DNA of 64,000 nucleotides. It comes from Drechslerella dactyloides. Its lineage: Eukaryota; Ascomycota; Orbiliomycetes; Orbiliales; Orbiliaceae. This document shows, piece by piece, positions 51,422 through 61,299 of the stretch; the stretch's first letter is position 1; the number at the start of each line of letters is the position of its first letter. The notes below the pieces were generated by a model, which saw only the letters and a list, made by a program, of their open reading frames with translations, was not told the DNA's origin and made no database searches. The stretch is from the NCBI GenBank assembly GCA_020064725.1, contig JAGTWJ010000002.1, positions 1 to 64,000 of the forward strand, read 5' to 3'. The position numbers and the translations under genes are program-made.

Positions 51422-51857
51422 TTAGTTCGATCCCTTCGTCCTAACAGTATCCTTCAGAATGTCTTCTTTCTTCGGCGGTAACGCTGCATCTGCAAAGTCA
51501 TCCGATTTGATTGCCCGTATCGTGTATGCATCTGCCAGAAGTCCGGATGTCAACCTCTTATCTCTTAAGTTCCCGTTGAGATCCGCACACATATGACACC
51601 AGCAGGCTGGAAGAGCACGTACATATGCCAACAACGAATCCTACCAATGCTAACCCAGTTATAGCGTTCTTAACTAGATACGGACTTCTGGCCCGGATAA
51701 GTGACTGTCCCTGCCGATAGTCAGGGTTGTAGTAGGAGGACCGTTTGATTCTGTCGGAGAGGCTGTGTTAGCGTGGTGGTTGCCGAGGCGAATTCCCGAG
51801 GGGTTGAGGATGCGGCGGAACGTACATTGGCATCCTTAGCCTTTGTGATAGGTGCAT
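51422..51857 (-). CDS. COA3: Cytochrome c oxidase assembly factor 3 (COA3)
   Basis: Small mitochondrial inner-membrane protein needed to assemble complex IV; in yeast Coa3 works with Cox14 to regulate COX1 translation and assembly. Exons on minus: 51826-51857, 51623-51750, 51532 to 51622 being the second intron, and 51422-51531 the last exon. Both introns have GTACGT donors; the first has a GCTAAC branch site. The product is 89 residues, the usual length. Family signature: RSSYYNPDYRQ, then LIRARSPYLVKN directly before one transmembrane segment (about 39-58), then YTIRAIKSDDFADA facing the intermembrane space. The start was chosen as the last ATG in frame that gives a family-like short N-terminus; an earlier non-ATG frame extends upstream. 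It lies tail to tail with nothing and is 300 bases from the dynactin gene end. Confidence 0.85.
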
Positions 51858-52157
51858 TTTGGCGGATGGCGATGCTCTGCAGCGCTGAGGGCGGAGCAAA
51901 GATGTTGCGAGAGACGTTGTTGCGAGATGTGATGGTTTCAAGGTTTGAGAGTCGGGCAAAGTCGACAGGGATGTCAACCGCTCCGCTAAGCGAAGGATTT
52001 TGAGCCTCACCACTAAGTTACCAAGACCTTAAGAACGACGACAAGATGGAACACCAGACCCCCAGAGACTCCTGATCGAGTGACAATAAGATGTAACTAA
52101 CTTGCGACGAACTACCAAGAACGCTAACATTCAACTGTACATTGTGCCTGATGCGTC

Positions 52158-55100
52158 TCAGACGACCAGGACTCCGTCTTCTCCAATCAGCTCCTCGAAA
52201 TCACCCACCCTCTCCACCTCCAACGGCTCCGTATCCCGATCTACAATGATAGGCTTCGCCCCGCGTACTCCCTTGATCTGGCCTAGATACGCCATCGGAA
52301 GGTGGAAGCGCACCTTTACCATGTCATCCTGTCGTTTCCCCTTTGGTCGCTTGGGCTTCTTTTCCTCTTTTCGTTCTTGGTGAATGCTCCCGCGGTTTAC
52401 AAGACTATCCCTCCAAGCGTTAACACTCTCGTACCTCTCCCGCTGTGTCACGTAGTTGTATTGTGGGGTCTCTGCCGTCTTCCTGTGGCCACCTCTCTTG
52501 ACTGCTGTAAGGTCGAACACGCTAGCCGAAGTCGTAAGGTTCAAAAACTCCGTGAGCAGATCCCGTCCTTCGGCCGCAAGGTCTTCATCACGCGCCTGAT
52601 CTTCGGCAAGGTCCTTATTTGTCGGCACCAGGGGTTCGAACAACCATGCATTGGCAAGCGTGACATCGGAATCCCGAGCTTTCCTAGCGTCTTCTCGGAG
52701 AAACTTTGTTGCGCCTTGTAGTGTCTCAATTTCGTGCTTGAGCGCTGCAACCTCACGGGCAGTCGCGACAGCGCGATCGCGTCCGGCTTTGTCGTTCTCA
52801 TCAACCGGGCGAGCTTCGCTGGCAATCTTCTTCCATTTTGCGAGCTCATTCTCGAGATTTTGGAGCTCCTCCGTAAGATTGTCAAGGGATTCAACCAAGT
52901 CTTTCTCCTTCGTCGCTGCATCGGAGACGTTCCTCTCCAGCTCTTCGATCCTTTCGGCTTGCTTCCCAAGGGTCTGGATGCGAGATTCAAGATGCTCAAT
53001 GCGCACGGACGATTCCTCCAGGGCTTGTTCCTGTCAGAAGTGTTAGTGATTGAATACAACGAACATATCCACAATAAATCTTACCCGTAATTTTATTTGC
53101 GTAGCCCGAGAATGTGCATCGTCCTTCAGCCGCCGAATTTCTTCCTCGACATCCACCGTCGCCGTTTTCTTGCTCTTCAGTTCCTTAGCTCTGATAACCC
53201 ACGGGGGAAGCCCTCTTTCAAACTCAACGGTCATATCAAGGTCACCCGCCAAAGTAACCAGCTCCACAAGCGCGTTGGTCAGGATCTTCAACTCCTTGCC
53301 ACAGCTTTGGAATGGGTCTGTATCTATCAGACCTAGTATCTTCTCTGTGGACCGATAAATTACAGCCTGCACTTCATCAAACATGAAAGGCTCTTCTCTG
53401 CCGGGCGCGAAGAGCAGGTTATAAAGATCCGCGCTGGAGCCTCGTGCGTACTCAACGAGCTTCTTACACATTTCCTCACATTGCTCAAACGACTCGTAGG
53501 TATCAAACCTCAGGGTCAGAGCGCGGGCCTTGAGCTCTTCCAACGACCGCATGACCTTCGTGACGATCACTTTGGCACTCCGGCAGTTCCCAATAAGGCC
53601 CTCGGCCTTTCGCGCAAAGTGCGCAGACATGTCAGCCTCGTCTTCAGTCGGCGGAAGCCTGTCAAGCAATATCTGCTTTTGGAAATTGAAACATGAAGCA
53701 GACGACTCAAGATACGTGAGCATCATCAAGACTTTCATGTGAACGTTCTCGGCGTAGCCCTCCATATCATTCGTAAGATGGACCTCTCCGAGATGGGTCA
53801 TCAGTGCAAGCGTCCGCGATAGCTCGTCTGCAACCTGCTTCTCCTTCAGCTCATCCTTGCGGACTGCATCAATCCACATGTTCAGCGTCCGCTCAACAGG
53901 CTCCAGTTCCAGATAAGCGCCGCGGAATCTCTCAAATTGACCGGCGGAGGCACTTGTGATGCAGCTGACAAATCTGTCGCACATAGCGTTGACCCAAGTA
54001 AGCTTGTCGCAGATATCGGAAGCGGTAATTGCCCTGTCCTCTTGATTGTGCTCGAACTCGACATTAAGGGAGTCTTTGATGTGTGATTGCAGCAAGTGAG
54101 ACTTGAAAGAGACTCTTCTGAATCTTAAAAGAGCCTGGATGGATTGCTTTTCGGAATCGAACGAATCAGCCAAGTAAAGTTGTACCATCTCCAGGTGTTC
54201 CGCAGCCTCTTGTGCTTCCATCTTGCGGAGTTCGAGTTCGATTGTCTTGATCTGAGCCTTGGAAGCCGACATTTGTAATTTGAGATTGAGATCCATAACA
54301 GCCTTCGACCTGCTTGAAATTTCTTCTGCATTTGACGCGTTCTGCTGATGCGATGCTCGTAGGTCCTCCAAATCGTTCTCCAGATTCAAGACCAGCTCTC
54401 TAAATCGTGCAATCGTATGGTCGTAGTCCAAGAACATCTCATCTTGCTGCATGATTCTTTTCTTTTGATCGGAAATCAGGAGGTCTTTGTAATCGAGCTC
54501 TTCCTGCATCTGCTTTTCGGTCTCAACATGATTGACTTCGAGTTCGTCAGCCAGCTCCTTTAAGTTTTCGAGATCCTCGATTGTTGCTCTAAGCTCTTCG
54601 ACCTGCTCGCTATAGCTGAGATTCTTCTCAGTAAGTTCCTCCAGCATTTCTTCCGCCCCTAGTGCGTTATCTAGCTGCGAGCGGAGGTCCTCAATGACAA
54701 TTTCAGCCTGTGATAGCTTCTCGCGTGTGTTATCGTATTGCTCTGTACCGCAAAATTAGCACCTTTAAACCGATTTTTGACATGTTGTAGCTGACGATAC
54801 CTTTAAATTGACTCAGCTCGTTATTGTCATTTTCAAGACTTTTGATGGAATCTCGAAGATCGGCTTCTTGCTGCATTGTGACATCTCTCAGGCGTAGCAA
54901 TGCTTCCTTGAGTCGCTCATTTTGTCTTTCCATTTGTAACCAGCCAGCCGTAGTTTTCTCCTCTGGAGACATCCCCTTGCTGAGCTCCGCATTTTCCTCT
55001 CTTAAGACCTCTACCTCCAATTCAACTTCTTCAAGCTTAGCCTTGAATGCAGCAACTTCTGTCTTCATAACTTCAAAGTTTTCTTCCGCCATCTCTCGAT

Positions 55101-56431
55101 CTAAAGTTGCCATCTCGACGATCATCTCGTTCTCTTGTTTCTGTATCTCGAGCTCTTCTCGTTGCGTGTCCAGGTCTTTGATTTGTTTTCGCAGGTCCGC
55201 AATTTCAGCCTGTTGTGGCTGCATCTTAATCTGTAGCTTTTGGATGATCACTTCATATTTCTCCTTCTCGGCTTCGATTCTTGACATGGCCTGGAGTTTA
55301 TCTCTATCTTCCATCCGTTTCTTCTCAAGCAGGCGGATCTTAGACTTGAGATCTTCAATCTCTTTCGTCAGCGCGGAGCTGGACTTCGAAGTCATGCCCG
55401 CAGGTTGAGGCGATAGAGACTCTCTCATGGTCGCTAGGCCTGTCGGCTTCTTCGTTTCGACGGGAGTGGTTGCGGCATTCGACGACTCCCCAGAAATGCT
55501 CAACCTCGATCCGCGCCTATTCAGACTCGGAGTGGTTTCTGGCGAGGACTTGCCGCTCGAACTACTAGCAATACTTGCCCGCTTACCCATTGTCGACACT
55601 GCAGTTCGTAAAGTTGGACGATTAGGTCCCGTTCGGGAACTGACAGATGAGACAGAGGGCGTCCGAGCAGGTGCAATGCTAGTTGGGGATACAAGAGAAG
55701 CTCGCCGATTCGCAGCAGCCGTCGAAGTGGTCGGGAGGGCGGGTGGACCCATTAGACTGTTGCGACTCGCTGTCGTAGCCCCAGGACGACTGGGGCCAGT
55801 AGAAGACGCTCTACCCCCTACTGGCGTCGACGTCCGGCTACTCCCTGCCGATGAGAGAGCTGTAGATACAGATCGTGGTGCAAGCTTAGTAGGTGACTGA
55901 CCGATGTATTAGCGACTGCTCTCAAGTAGATTTCTAATATGAAAAGGAGAAGCCTACAGTTACTCCCGCTAGCCTTCCGGGGCCTCCGAGGCCAGGCGCC
56001 GGTTTGGGAGTCGGGCTCAAGATAGTGCTGGACCTCCGGCCAGGAATTGGCGATGGCGCCGAAGTCGATGGTCCACTTATAGACTGCCTCGAGCCAAACC
56101 CTCCAAATGTCTGGGATGCCTTCCTCGTCAACCCAGCTGCCGGCGTCGGCGTCGGCGTCGAGCGATTTCCCGCTGCCGCATTGCCGCTGCCATTACCATT
56201 TGGATCCGGTAGAAGTTTGAGATTCTGCGGTTTGATAAATAGTCCATACTTTGGTCCTTTGCATTCGAAATACGCTGTGCCCTGTACGGTCCCGTCGTTT
56301 TTGCCGGTGGGCTTATCCAATGCTACACCAACCCATTCTCCCCCCGCAAATTCGGTAGGCCCAATGAACGCGACATAGCCGGTCTGGCCATCGCCAGCTT
56401 TCACATACTGGCCGAGGGCGAGTCCAGACAT
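52158..56431 (-). CDS. ro-3: Dynactin large subunit p150-Glued
   Basis: Four exons on minus: 55964-56431, 54801-55884, 53085-54742 and 52158-53030, giving about 1360 residues (first intron donor may lie six bases downstream). Residues 1-70 form one CAP-Gly domain with GKNDG at 43-47, which binds microtubule ends and EB1. It is followed by a basic Ser/Pro/Thr-rich linker (70-320) that also contacts microtubules. Long coiled coils (about 325-640 and again near the C-terminus) hold the dynein-binding region, with a globular region between them. Dynactin links dynein to cargo and is needed for nuclear migration along hyphae. Orthologues are Neurospora ro-3 and Aspergillus nudM. Introns of 79, 58 and 54 nt. 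No damage is seen, so RIP has not reached this gene. It is divergent from the phosphoesterase at 56816. Confidence 0.93.
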
Positions 56432-56815
56432 AGTTTCGTGATTGGCGGTGGGGTCCTAGCTCCGTTCTACCTGGCTCGAAGGATGGGACTGGTCATGCTG
56501 CTGAGGGATCGGGATTCTGGATTCGGAGGGGTGCGCCATCGAGCGCCGTCGTTGCTGGCGATTCAGCGTAGGCTCGTGTAATTAGTTCCTGAGGTTGAGA
56601 CGGGAAAACAGACTCGCGTGTCTGTTGTGATTAATATTACCGCTGGTGGAGCTGTGGAGCTTAGAGGGGCACGCCAAGACCCACCGCCAGGGATACTACA
56701 CACAACACGCTGGCCCCTGCTGAACGTTGAAGCTAGTAACTTAGTTCTCCTTATAATATATAATAACGGTCTCATTCACTCCGTGAACCTTGTAACTACC
56801 CGGGCATGAGACAGA
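56432..56815. promoter_or_regulatory. Shared divergent promoter, dynactin and phosphoesterase
   Basis: A 384-base gap separates the start codons of two genes read outward (dynactin p150 on minus, phosphoesterase on plus). Both promoters must lie here. No TATA box is obvious, as is common for fungal housekeeping genes. Confidence 0.5.
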
Positions 56816-56868
56816 ATGTCGGACAGCCTCGATGCGCTATTCAATCGAAAACCGCCAACTTGGTTTGA
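56806..56868 (+). other. Short upstream reading frame overlapping the phosphoesterase start
   Basis: ATG at 56806 lies ten bases before the main start and opens a 20-codon frame ending TGA at 56866-56868, inside the main gene but out of frame. If the mRNA starts upstream of it, ribosomes would meet this ATG first, which could lower translation of the main frame. Context is GGGCATGA, weaker than the main AGAATGT. Confidence 0.35.
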
Positions 56869-57766
56869 AAGATTCGCTGCCTCTCCCCAACGCTTTGTTG
56901 CAGAGATGCTGTACCAGTTGCGGCCGAATCCTCGAATGCGAACGCGACCCCTGTCGATGACGATATCATCCAAGCAGCTTCACGTAGTATGCCTCTCCGA
57001 CAGTCACAATCACGAAATACAAAATGTGCCCGATGGCGATATCCTCATACACGCGGGCGACTTGACAAACAGGGGAACCGTTCCAGAAGTTCAGGCTGCA
57101 ATCGACTGGTTGGACGCTCTCCCACACAAATACAAAATCGTGATCGCTGGAAATCACGAGCTGTGCCTAGATTCCAGCTATCAGGAGCGAGATACAGCAG
57201 CGCATTATTCACCACCGGACTCTCTAAACTGGAAAAGCCTCCTTTATCTCAATGATTCAAGCGCTGTTATCAGCATACCCGGGAAGTCCCGGCCGGTGAA
57301 AGTGTATGGAAATCCTTGGACTCCGAAACAGGGTAACTGGACTTTTCAGTACCTTAGATCCGAGGACTTCTGGAAGGACAAGATACCCGCAGACGTAGAT
57401 ATCTTACTCACGCACGGTCCACCAAGGCATTATTTGGATAACCACGCTGGGTGCATTTCTTTGTTGCAGGACATATGGAGAGTTCGCCCAAAATTACACG
57501 TGTTTGGCCACATTCATTCCGCTCGCGGTTATCACGTCTTGTATTTCACCCCGATACAAAAGAAATACGAGATTCTAAGTGACGGTAGAGGCGGTGTCTG
57601 GGAGATGATAGTGCTAGCGTGGAGTTTGGTCGTTGCCCATCTCCTGTCGCTGGCCTATATACGAGAAGGACAGCATGAGACAATACTGATCAATGCGGCT
57701 ATGGTGAAAGGTCTGAAGAATGATTCAGTCCATGACGGTGTAGCTACAGCCACCATGACCCTCTGA
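56816..57766 (+). CDS. Calcineurin-like metallophosphoesterase
   Basis: Single exon, 316 residues. The family signature is complete: DSHN at 62-65, GDL with Asp82, GNHE with Asn113 and His114, HGPP with His200, and GHIH with His232 and His234. These residues hold the two metal ions of the phosphoesterase site. Layout matches small soluble fungal and animal proteins of the MPPED/239FB type, probably phosphodiesterases or phosphatases of unknown substrate. The C-terminal 60 residues beyond the domain include a hydrophobic stretch (about 263-277) that may be a membrane contact. Length is normal. It shares the promoter gap with dynactin p150. Confidence 0.9.
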   Translation: MSDSLDALFNRKPPTWFERFAASPQRFVAEMLYQLRPNPRMRTRPLSMTISSKQLHVVCLSDSHNHEIQNVPDGDILIHAGDLTNRGTVPEVQAAIDWLDALPHKYKIVIAGNHELCLDSSYQERDTAAHYSPPDSLNWKSLLYLNDSSAVISIPGKSRPVKVYGNPWTPKQGNWTFQYLRSEDFWKDKIPADVDILLTHGPPRHYLDNHAGCISLLQDIWRVRPKLHVFGHIHSARGYHVLYFTPIQKKYEILSDGRGGVWEMIVLAWSLVVAHLLSLAYIREGQHETILINAAMVKGLKNDSVHDGVATATMTL

Positions 57767-57898
57767 TAGATTGATCGATTTCTATGATATTTGCGCAGCA
57801 TGAACCTCCAGCCGCACCCTAGATTTCAACATATCACCCACAGTGATGTAGAACTCCGTCCAGATATAGCCCAAGAGAATGAAATCCAGCACCAGCAA

Positions 57899-58452
57899 TC
57901 AACCCAAACAGAATTCGATCGGGAGAACACCCATTCCGTCGTCGTCTTCAAGGCCCGGAAACGTACCCCTATCTACGCTAGACTCGAAATACGACCCATC
58001 TGAGAGATACAAATACTGCAGTCTGTCCCGAATCTCGGCACATGCATTCTCATCGATGTAACCGGCCTTGTAGAACACATACATGACATTCATTCTACTC
58101 TCTCTGAATGCACATCAGTCTTCTTCTTCTCCGTCCGGTTTCCAGCCTAGGGGGCACACTTACACCCACCAACGGCATCCGAACCACCAACAGCTTTCCT
58201 GTAGTGGTTGGCTTTGCTCTTGTGTATCTTCTCAACGAAGGACTCTGGAAGTCGCGCTCGGCGCACTGAGAAGTCCCAATATTTGATCGTGGAGAACGGT
58301 TTAGTGTAGCCGCGTTTCTTCACGGTCAGTTGGCTGCTAGTTGTATCGAGCTGGACGGATTTCTCGGCGCCATCTAGGAGAAGAAAGATTGACCAGTGAT
58401 TCACCAGACTCTCTACTTCTTAACAGACTACTCGGACGGTAGTTACATTCAT
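57899..58452 (-). pseudogene. DUF7770-like protein gene with early stop codon
   Basis: Two exons on minus (58166-58452 and 57899-58103; 62-nt intron with GTGTAA donor) give 163 codons. After VTTVRVVC a TAA (58420-58422) interrupts; CAA would restore the frame. The rest matches what I recall of the fungal DUF7770 family: NHWSIFLLL, IKYWDFSV, a GGS turn and a late RGTF. No other ATG in frame lies downstream of the stop, so the gene is probably dead, unless an unseen upstream exon bypasses the stop. Function of the family is unknown. Its nonsense change is again of C-to-T type. The family assignment is from memory, not a search. Confidence 0.55.
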
Positions 58453-59024
58453 CTTCGATAGTTGAATGAATATCGCTGGAAGCTGGCCATATAGTACGGC
58501 AATCTAGATTGCAATTAATGTCAGAAATCCCCTAGAGCTGTTGGTGGCTGAGGTCACCGCCCGGGTTCTAGGGTTTGTGTGGTATTGGTCTCTTCAAGTC
58601 GCTAGATCTATATGCGGCTGGCGAACGGATCGATTAGTATGAGGGTGCCATGGATCAGCCCATCAATCCTCACGCTCAAAAAACTGTTAGAGTTTATATT
58701 GATTGTCACCGGTACTGTACCTAGTCTCGGGGCAGACGCCGAACTGTACCGATATATCGAGAAATGCATTGAAATGTGGAAACGCGCATCGCGTTGGATC
58801 TAGTTCTACAGATATATAGATCGATAGAAAATAGTTCGAAGGCCCGGGAAGCCAGAGGTTAGTTAAATTACTTTCCAAGATATATCGGCTTTGAAACAAA
58901 TTCGAGCCAGGACCGTAGAGCGCACAATGGTGATTCGTGGATATAAACTCATCTATCAGGCAAACCACCGAAGGAAATCCAAAGCAAAGAGGGCATTCAC
59001 AACCTTGCTAAACTGCGAGGACCT

Positions 59025-59112
59025 TAGGCCGGCTTGACGTCGAGACAGCCCTTCTTCCTGTACCACTCGAATTCATGGAGCCAACGATCTACGTTGCCAT
59101 GTTGTATTTTGC
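59025..59112 (-). other. Possible terminal exon, unrecognised
   Basis: On minus about 27 coding-like codons (NVDRWLHEFEWYRKKGCLDV) end at a TAA near 59030, downstream of the gene at 59221-60275. It could be a last exon of that gene or the end of another. No intron linking it could be confirmed. Confidence 0.25.
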
Positions 59113-59220
59113 GTGTTGCTAGGTACATGTATACATATTCGAATATTCAGTGCAAAACTTGGATTCACGAGACCAGAAGATAGACCAGCAAATTATGGCA
59201 AGAGCAGGACCGAAACTACG

Positions 59221-60275
59221 TCATCTTGAAGTTCTGATAGATCTGACAGCTTGGCCTATCGCAGTCCTTGATGGTTGGTTCTTCGCGATTGCAGTGACTT
59301 CAGGAAATCTCGATCTTTTGATCGGCTTAGGATTCAGATGCATGTATAACGCCACCAACCCCCATATCATCTTATATCTGTCCTCCGCTTTCGTAAGGTT
59401 ATACTCTGGCGAAAATATCACCTTGACCTCCTCAAGTTGCTTCAAAGGCTTCCCTGAGTTATGATATCTGATGTATTTCTCCGGTATGACGGTATGAGAG
59501 AAATGAACGTACTGCCCGTGCAAAGTCAGGCAGAAGCATTCTTGGTCTCCAGCCACGCTTTCCGGGTCATTCTCGTAGTTGAAAGCCACCTGAGCTACCA
59601 GCGACAGGATCTCGCCCGCTAGGTAATCTTCTGCAGAAGCCGGCTCGAGGTGGGTCTATCTAATGTCAGCTGGTCTGAGACTACCTATTTGATATTCGAT
59701 TGTAACAGCTGTTATACCGTATAGAACGTAGCCTTGATGGGCCACCGTGTAAATGGCTTCAAAAAGCCACCTTTGATGACTTCCAAGTATTGCCCACAGT
59801 CCGTTCTTTGGTAAGAGCATCTTCCTATCGGCACTCGGAAATCTCGTCGATGTGTTCGATGCACCTTATATCCAATTGAGCGGTCGATTTGGTTCAAGCA
59901 CCGTGAGATTTCGCTAAAGAGGTCGGGTAAAATCTGCCACTCTCGGCGAGCGTATCCATCGTTCTCAGAACCCTTGATGACTCCAAGAGTTTGGCGTTTC
60001 GCCGGAAAGGCATCGTCTGGTGTGCTGGAGAACATTGGGTGCTCTCGTGGCCGGATATTGTACAGGCAGTTTTCGAGCGTCCGTCTGAAAGGCTGGTCTT
60101 CGGGCACCAGGAATAGATTCGCGACCGTCTTTTCCATCATGGGTTGGATTTGTTTCGCATACTCGTCGATAGCGGAAGGGGCTTCCGGGAACAGAGTTTT
60201 AGCGTCTTCGGCGAATTCATATTTTATCTTCAATTCTTGGGTCTCAAGGTCCTTCGCTTGAATCCGCGGCGCCAT
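59221..60275 (-). CDS. Hypothetical protein, 330 residues
   Basis: Two exons on minus: 59718-60275 and 59221-59655, with a 62-nt intron (GTATAA donor, CTGAC branch site, TAG acceptor) that preserves the frame. The start at 60275 has A at -3. The protein is soluble, mixed charge, without signal peptide or membrane segment; Cys residues are scattered. The second exon has LAGEILSLVAQVAFNYEND and a FSHTVIPEKYIRYH stretch. I do not recognise the family, though it reads like proteins typical of ascomycete lineage-specific sets. A terminal exon may exist downstream (see 59025-59112). Confidence 0.6.
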
Positions 60276-61299
60276 TATTATTTCGCGTGGTGTTGCACGT
60301 AAGGTCGGTGTTGCCGGAATTCAGCCCACTCGATCGAGCTGCCGGTAACGTTACCCACTGAATCTCGCCAATCTTACGGCCTTGAATAGACGAAGACTTG
60401 CCAAAACAAGGATCTATCAGTTGCAAGCCCCTTTTGGCTAAATTCCACGGCTAACGAACTGGCGAGATCGAAATAAGACCCGACTTAATGAAGTCGATAG
60501 CGAAGGGTTGCTGGTTGGGGAGTGCAAATATATGGATCGCAGGATATCCGGAAGGCCAGCACGTAGGTCAAGCAAATTTATACCTGAGCAGTAGAGAAGC
60601 ATAAGATTCAGAGCTGACGTTATAACTCCACCTTACGTTAGAAAGATTACGCCGGCAGCCTCGCAAGCTCCAGGCGGCGGGGGGAAGCCTAGCGGGATTC
60701 AGGCCGGGGCAAGAAATGCGCTTGGTCGACGAGACCCGGAATTTATAGGGATGACCTGAGCTTGGCAAGTGCAGGACCTTTCTGTCGTTCTGGGCACAAC
60801 AGACGCTGGCTTCATGCACAGATGCTTCAGGTCAAGACGGCTATCGATCTTTTCCAGCTGCTCTCAGATCTGTCACGCATCGTCCCCGAGCGAGACGAAA
60901 CCGCTGACTACGCGGGCTTGTCTCTTTCCGGACTAGTCTGCGGACAAGCTTCCCTGCCGTGCGAGTCCTGCGGCCGGGGCGCCTCTTCCTGAGACGGGTG
61001 TCAGTTCAGGACCCTCAGCCCTCATCCCGACAAGGCCGTCTATTTTCATGAGATTTATAATAGCGTGGCAACCCCCAAACTCCCGGCGAATAAGGGATGG
61101 TCTCTCCACGTTCACGAACTTCATCACGTCCGACGCATCCAGGAGACCTGCTTCTCGATTCGTGCATGCGCACTACGCCCAGCCTCTATCGACTCGGGCC
61201 TGACCTCTTCCTGCGGCTCAACCGGGACTCGGAAACAGCTATCCTTTGTGTTGAGGGAGCGGCGGGGGGATTCCACGACTGGCAGCGCCACAAGCAAAG
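60276..61299. promoter_or_regulatory. Divergent intergenic region, 1.0 kb
   Basis: Between start codons of the hypothetical gene (minus) and the esterase gene (plus), so both promoters should lie here. Overlapping frames on both strands (60568-61127, 61065-61319) are not supported by any family. A GC-rich patch occurs around 60650-60715. Confidence 0.4.

Noticed and set aside
52541..53074. 177-residue frame on minus and long plus-strand frames at 52651-53090
   Set aside because: Shadow frames of the dynactin p150 gene.
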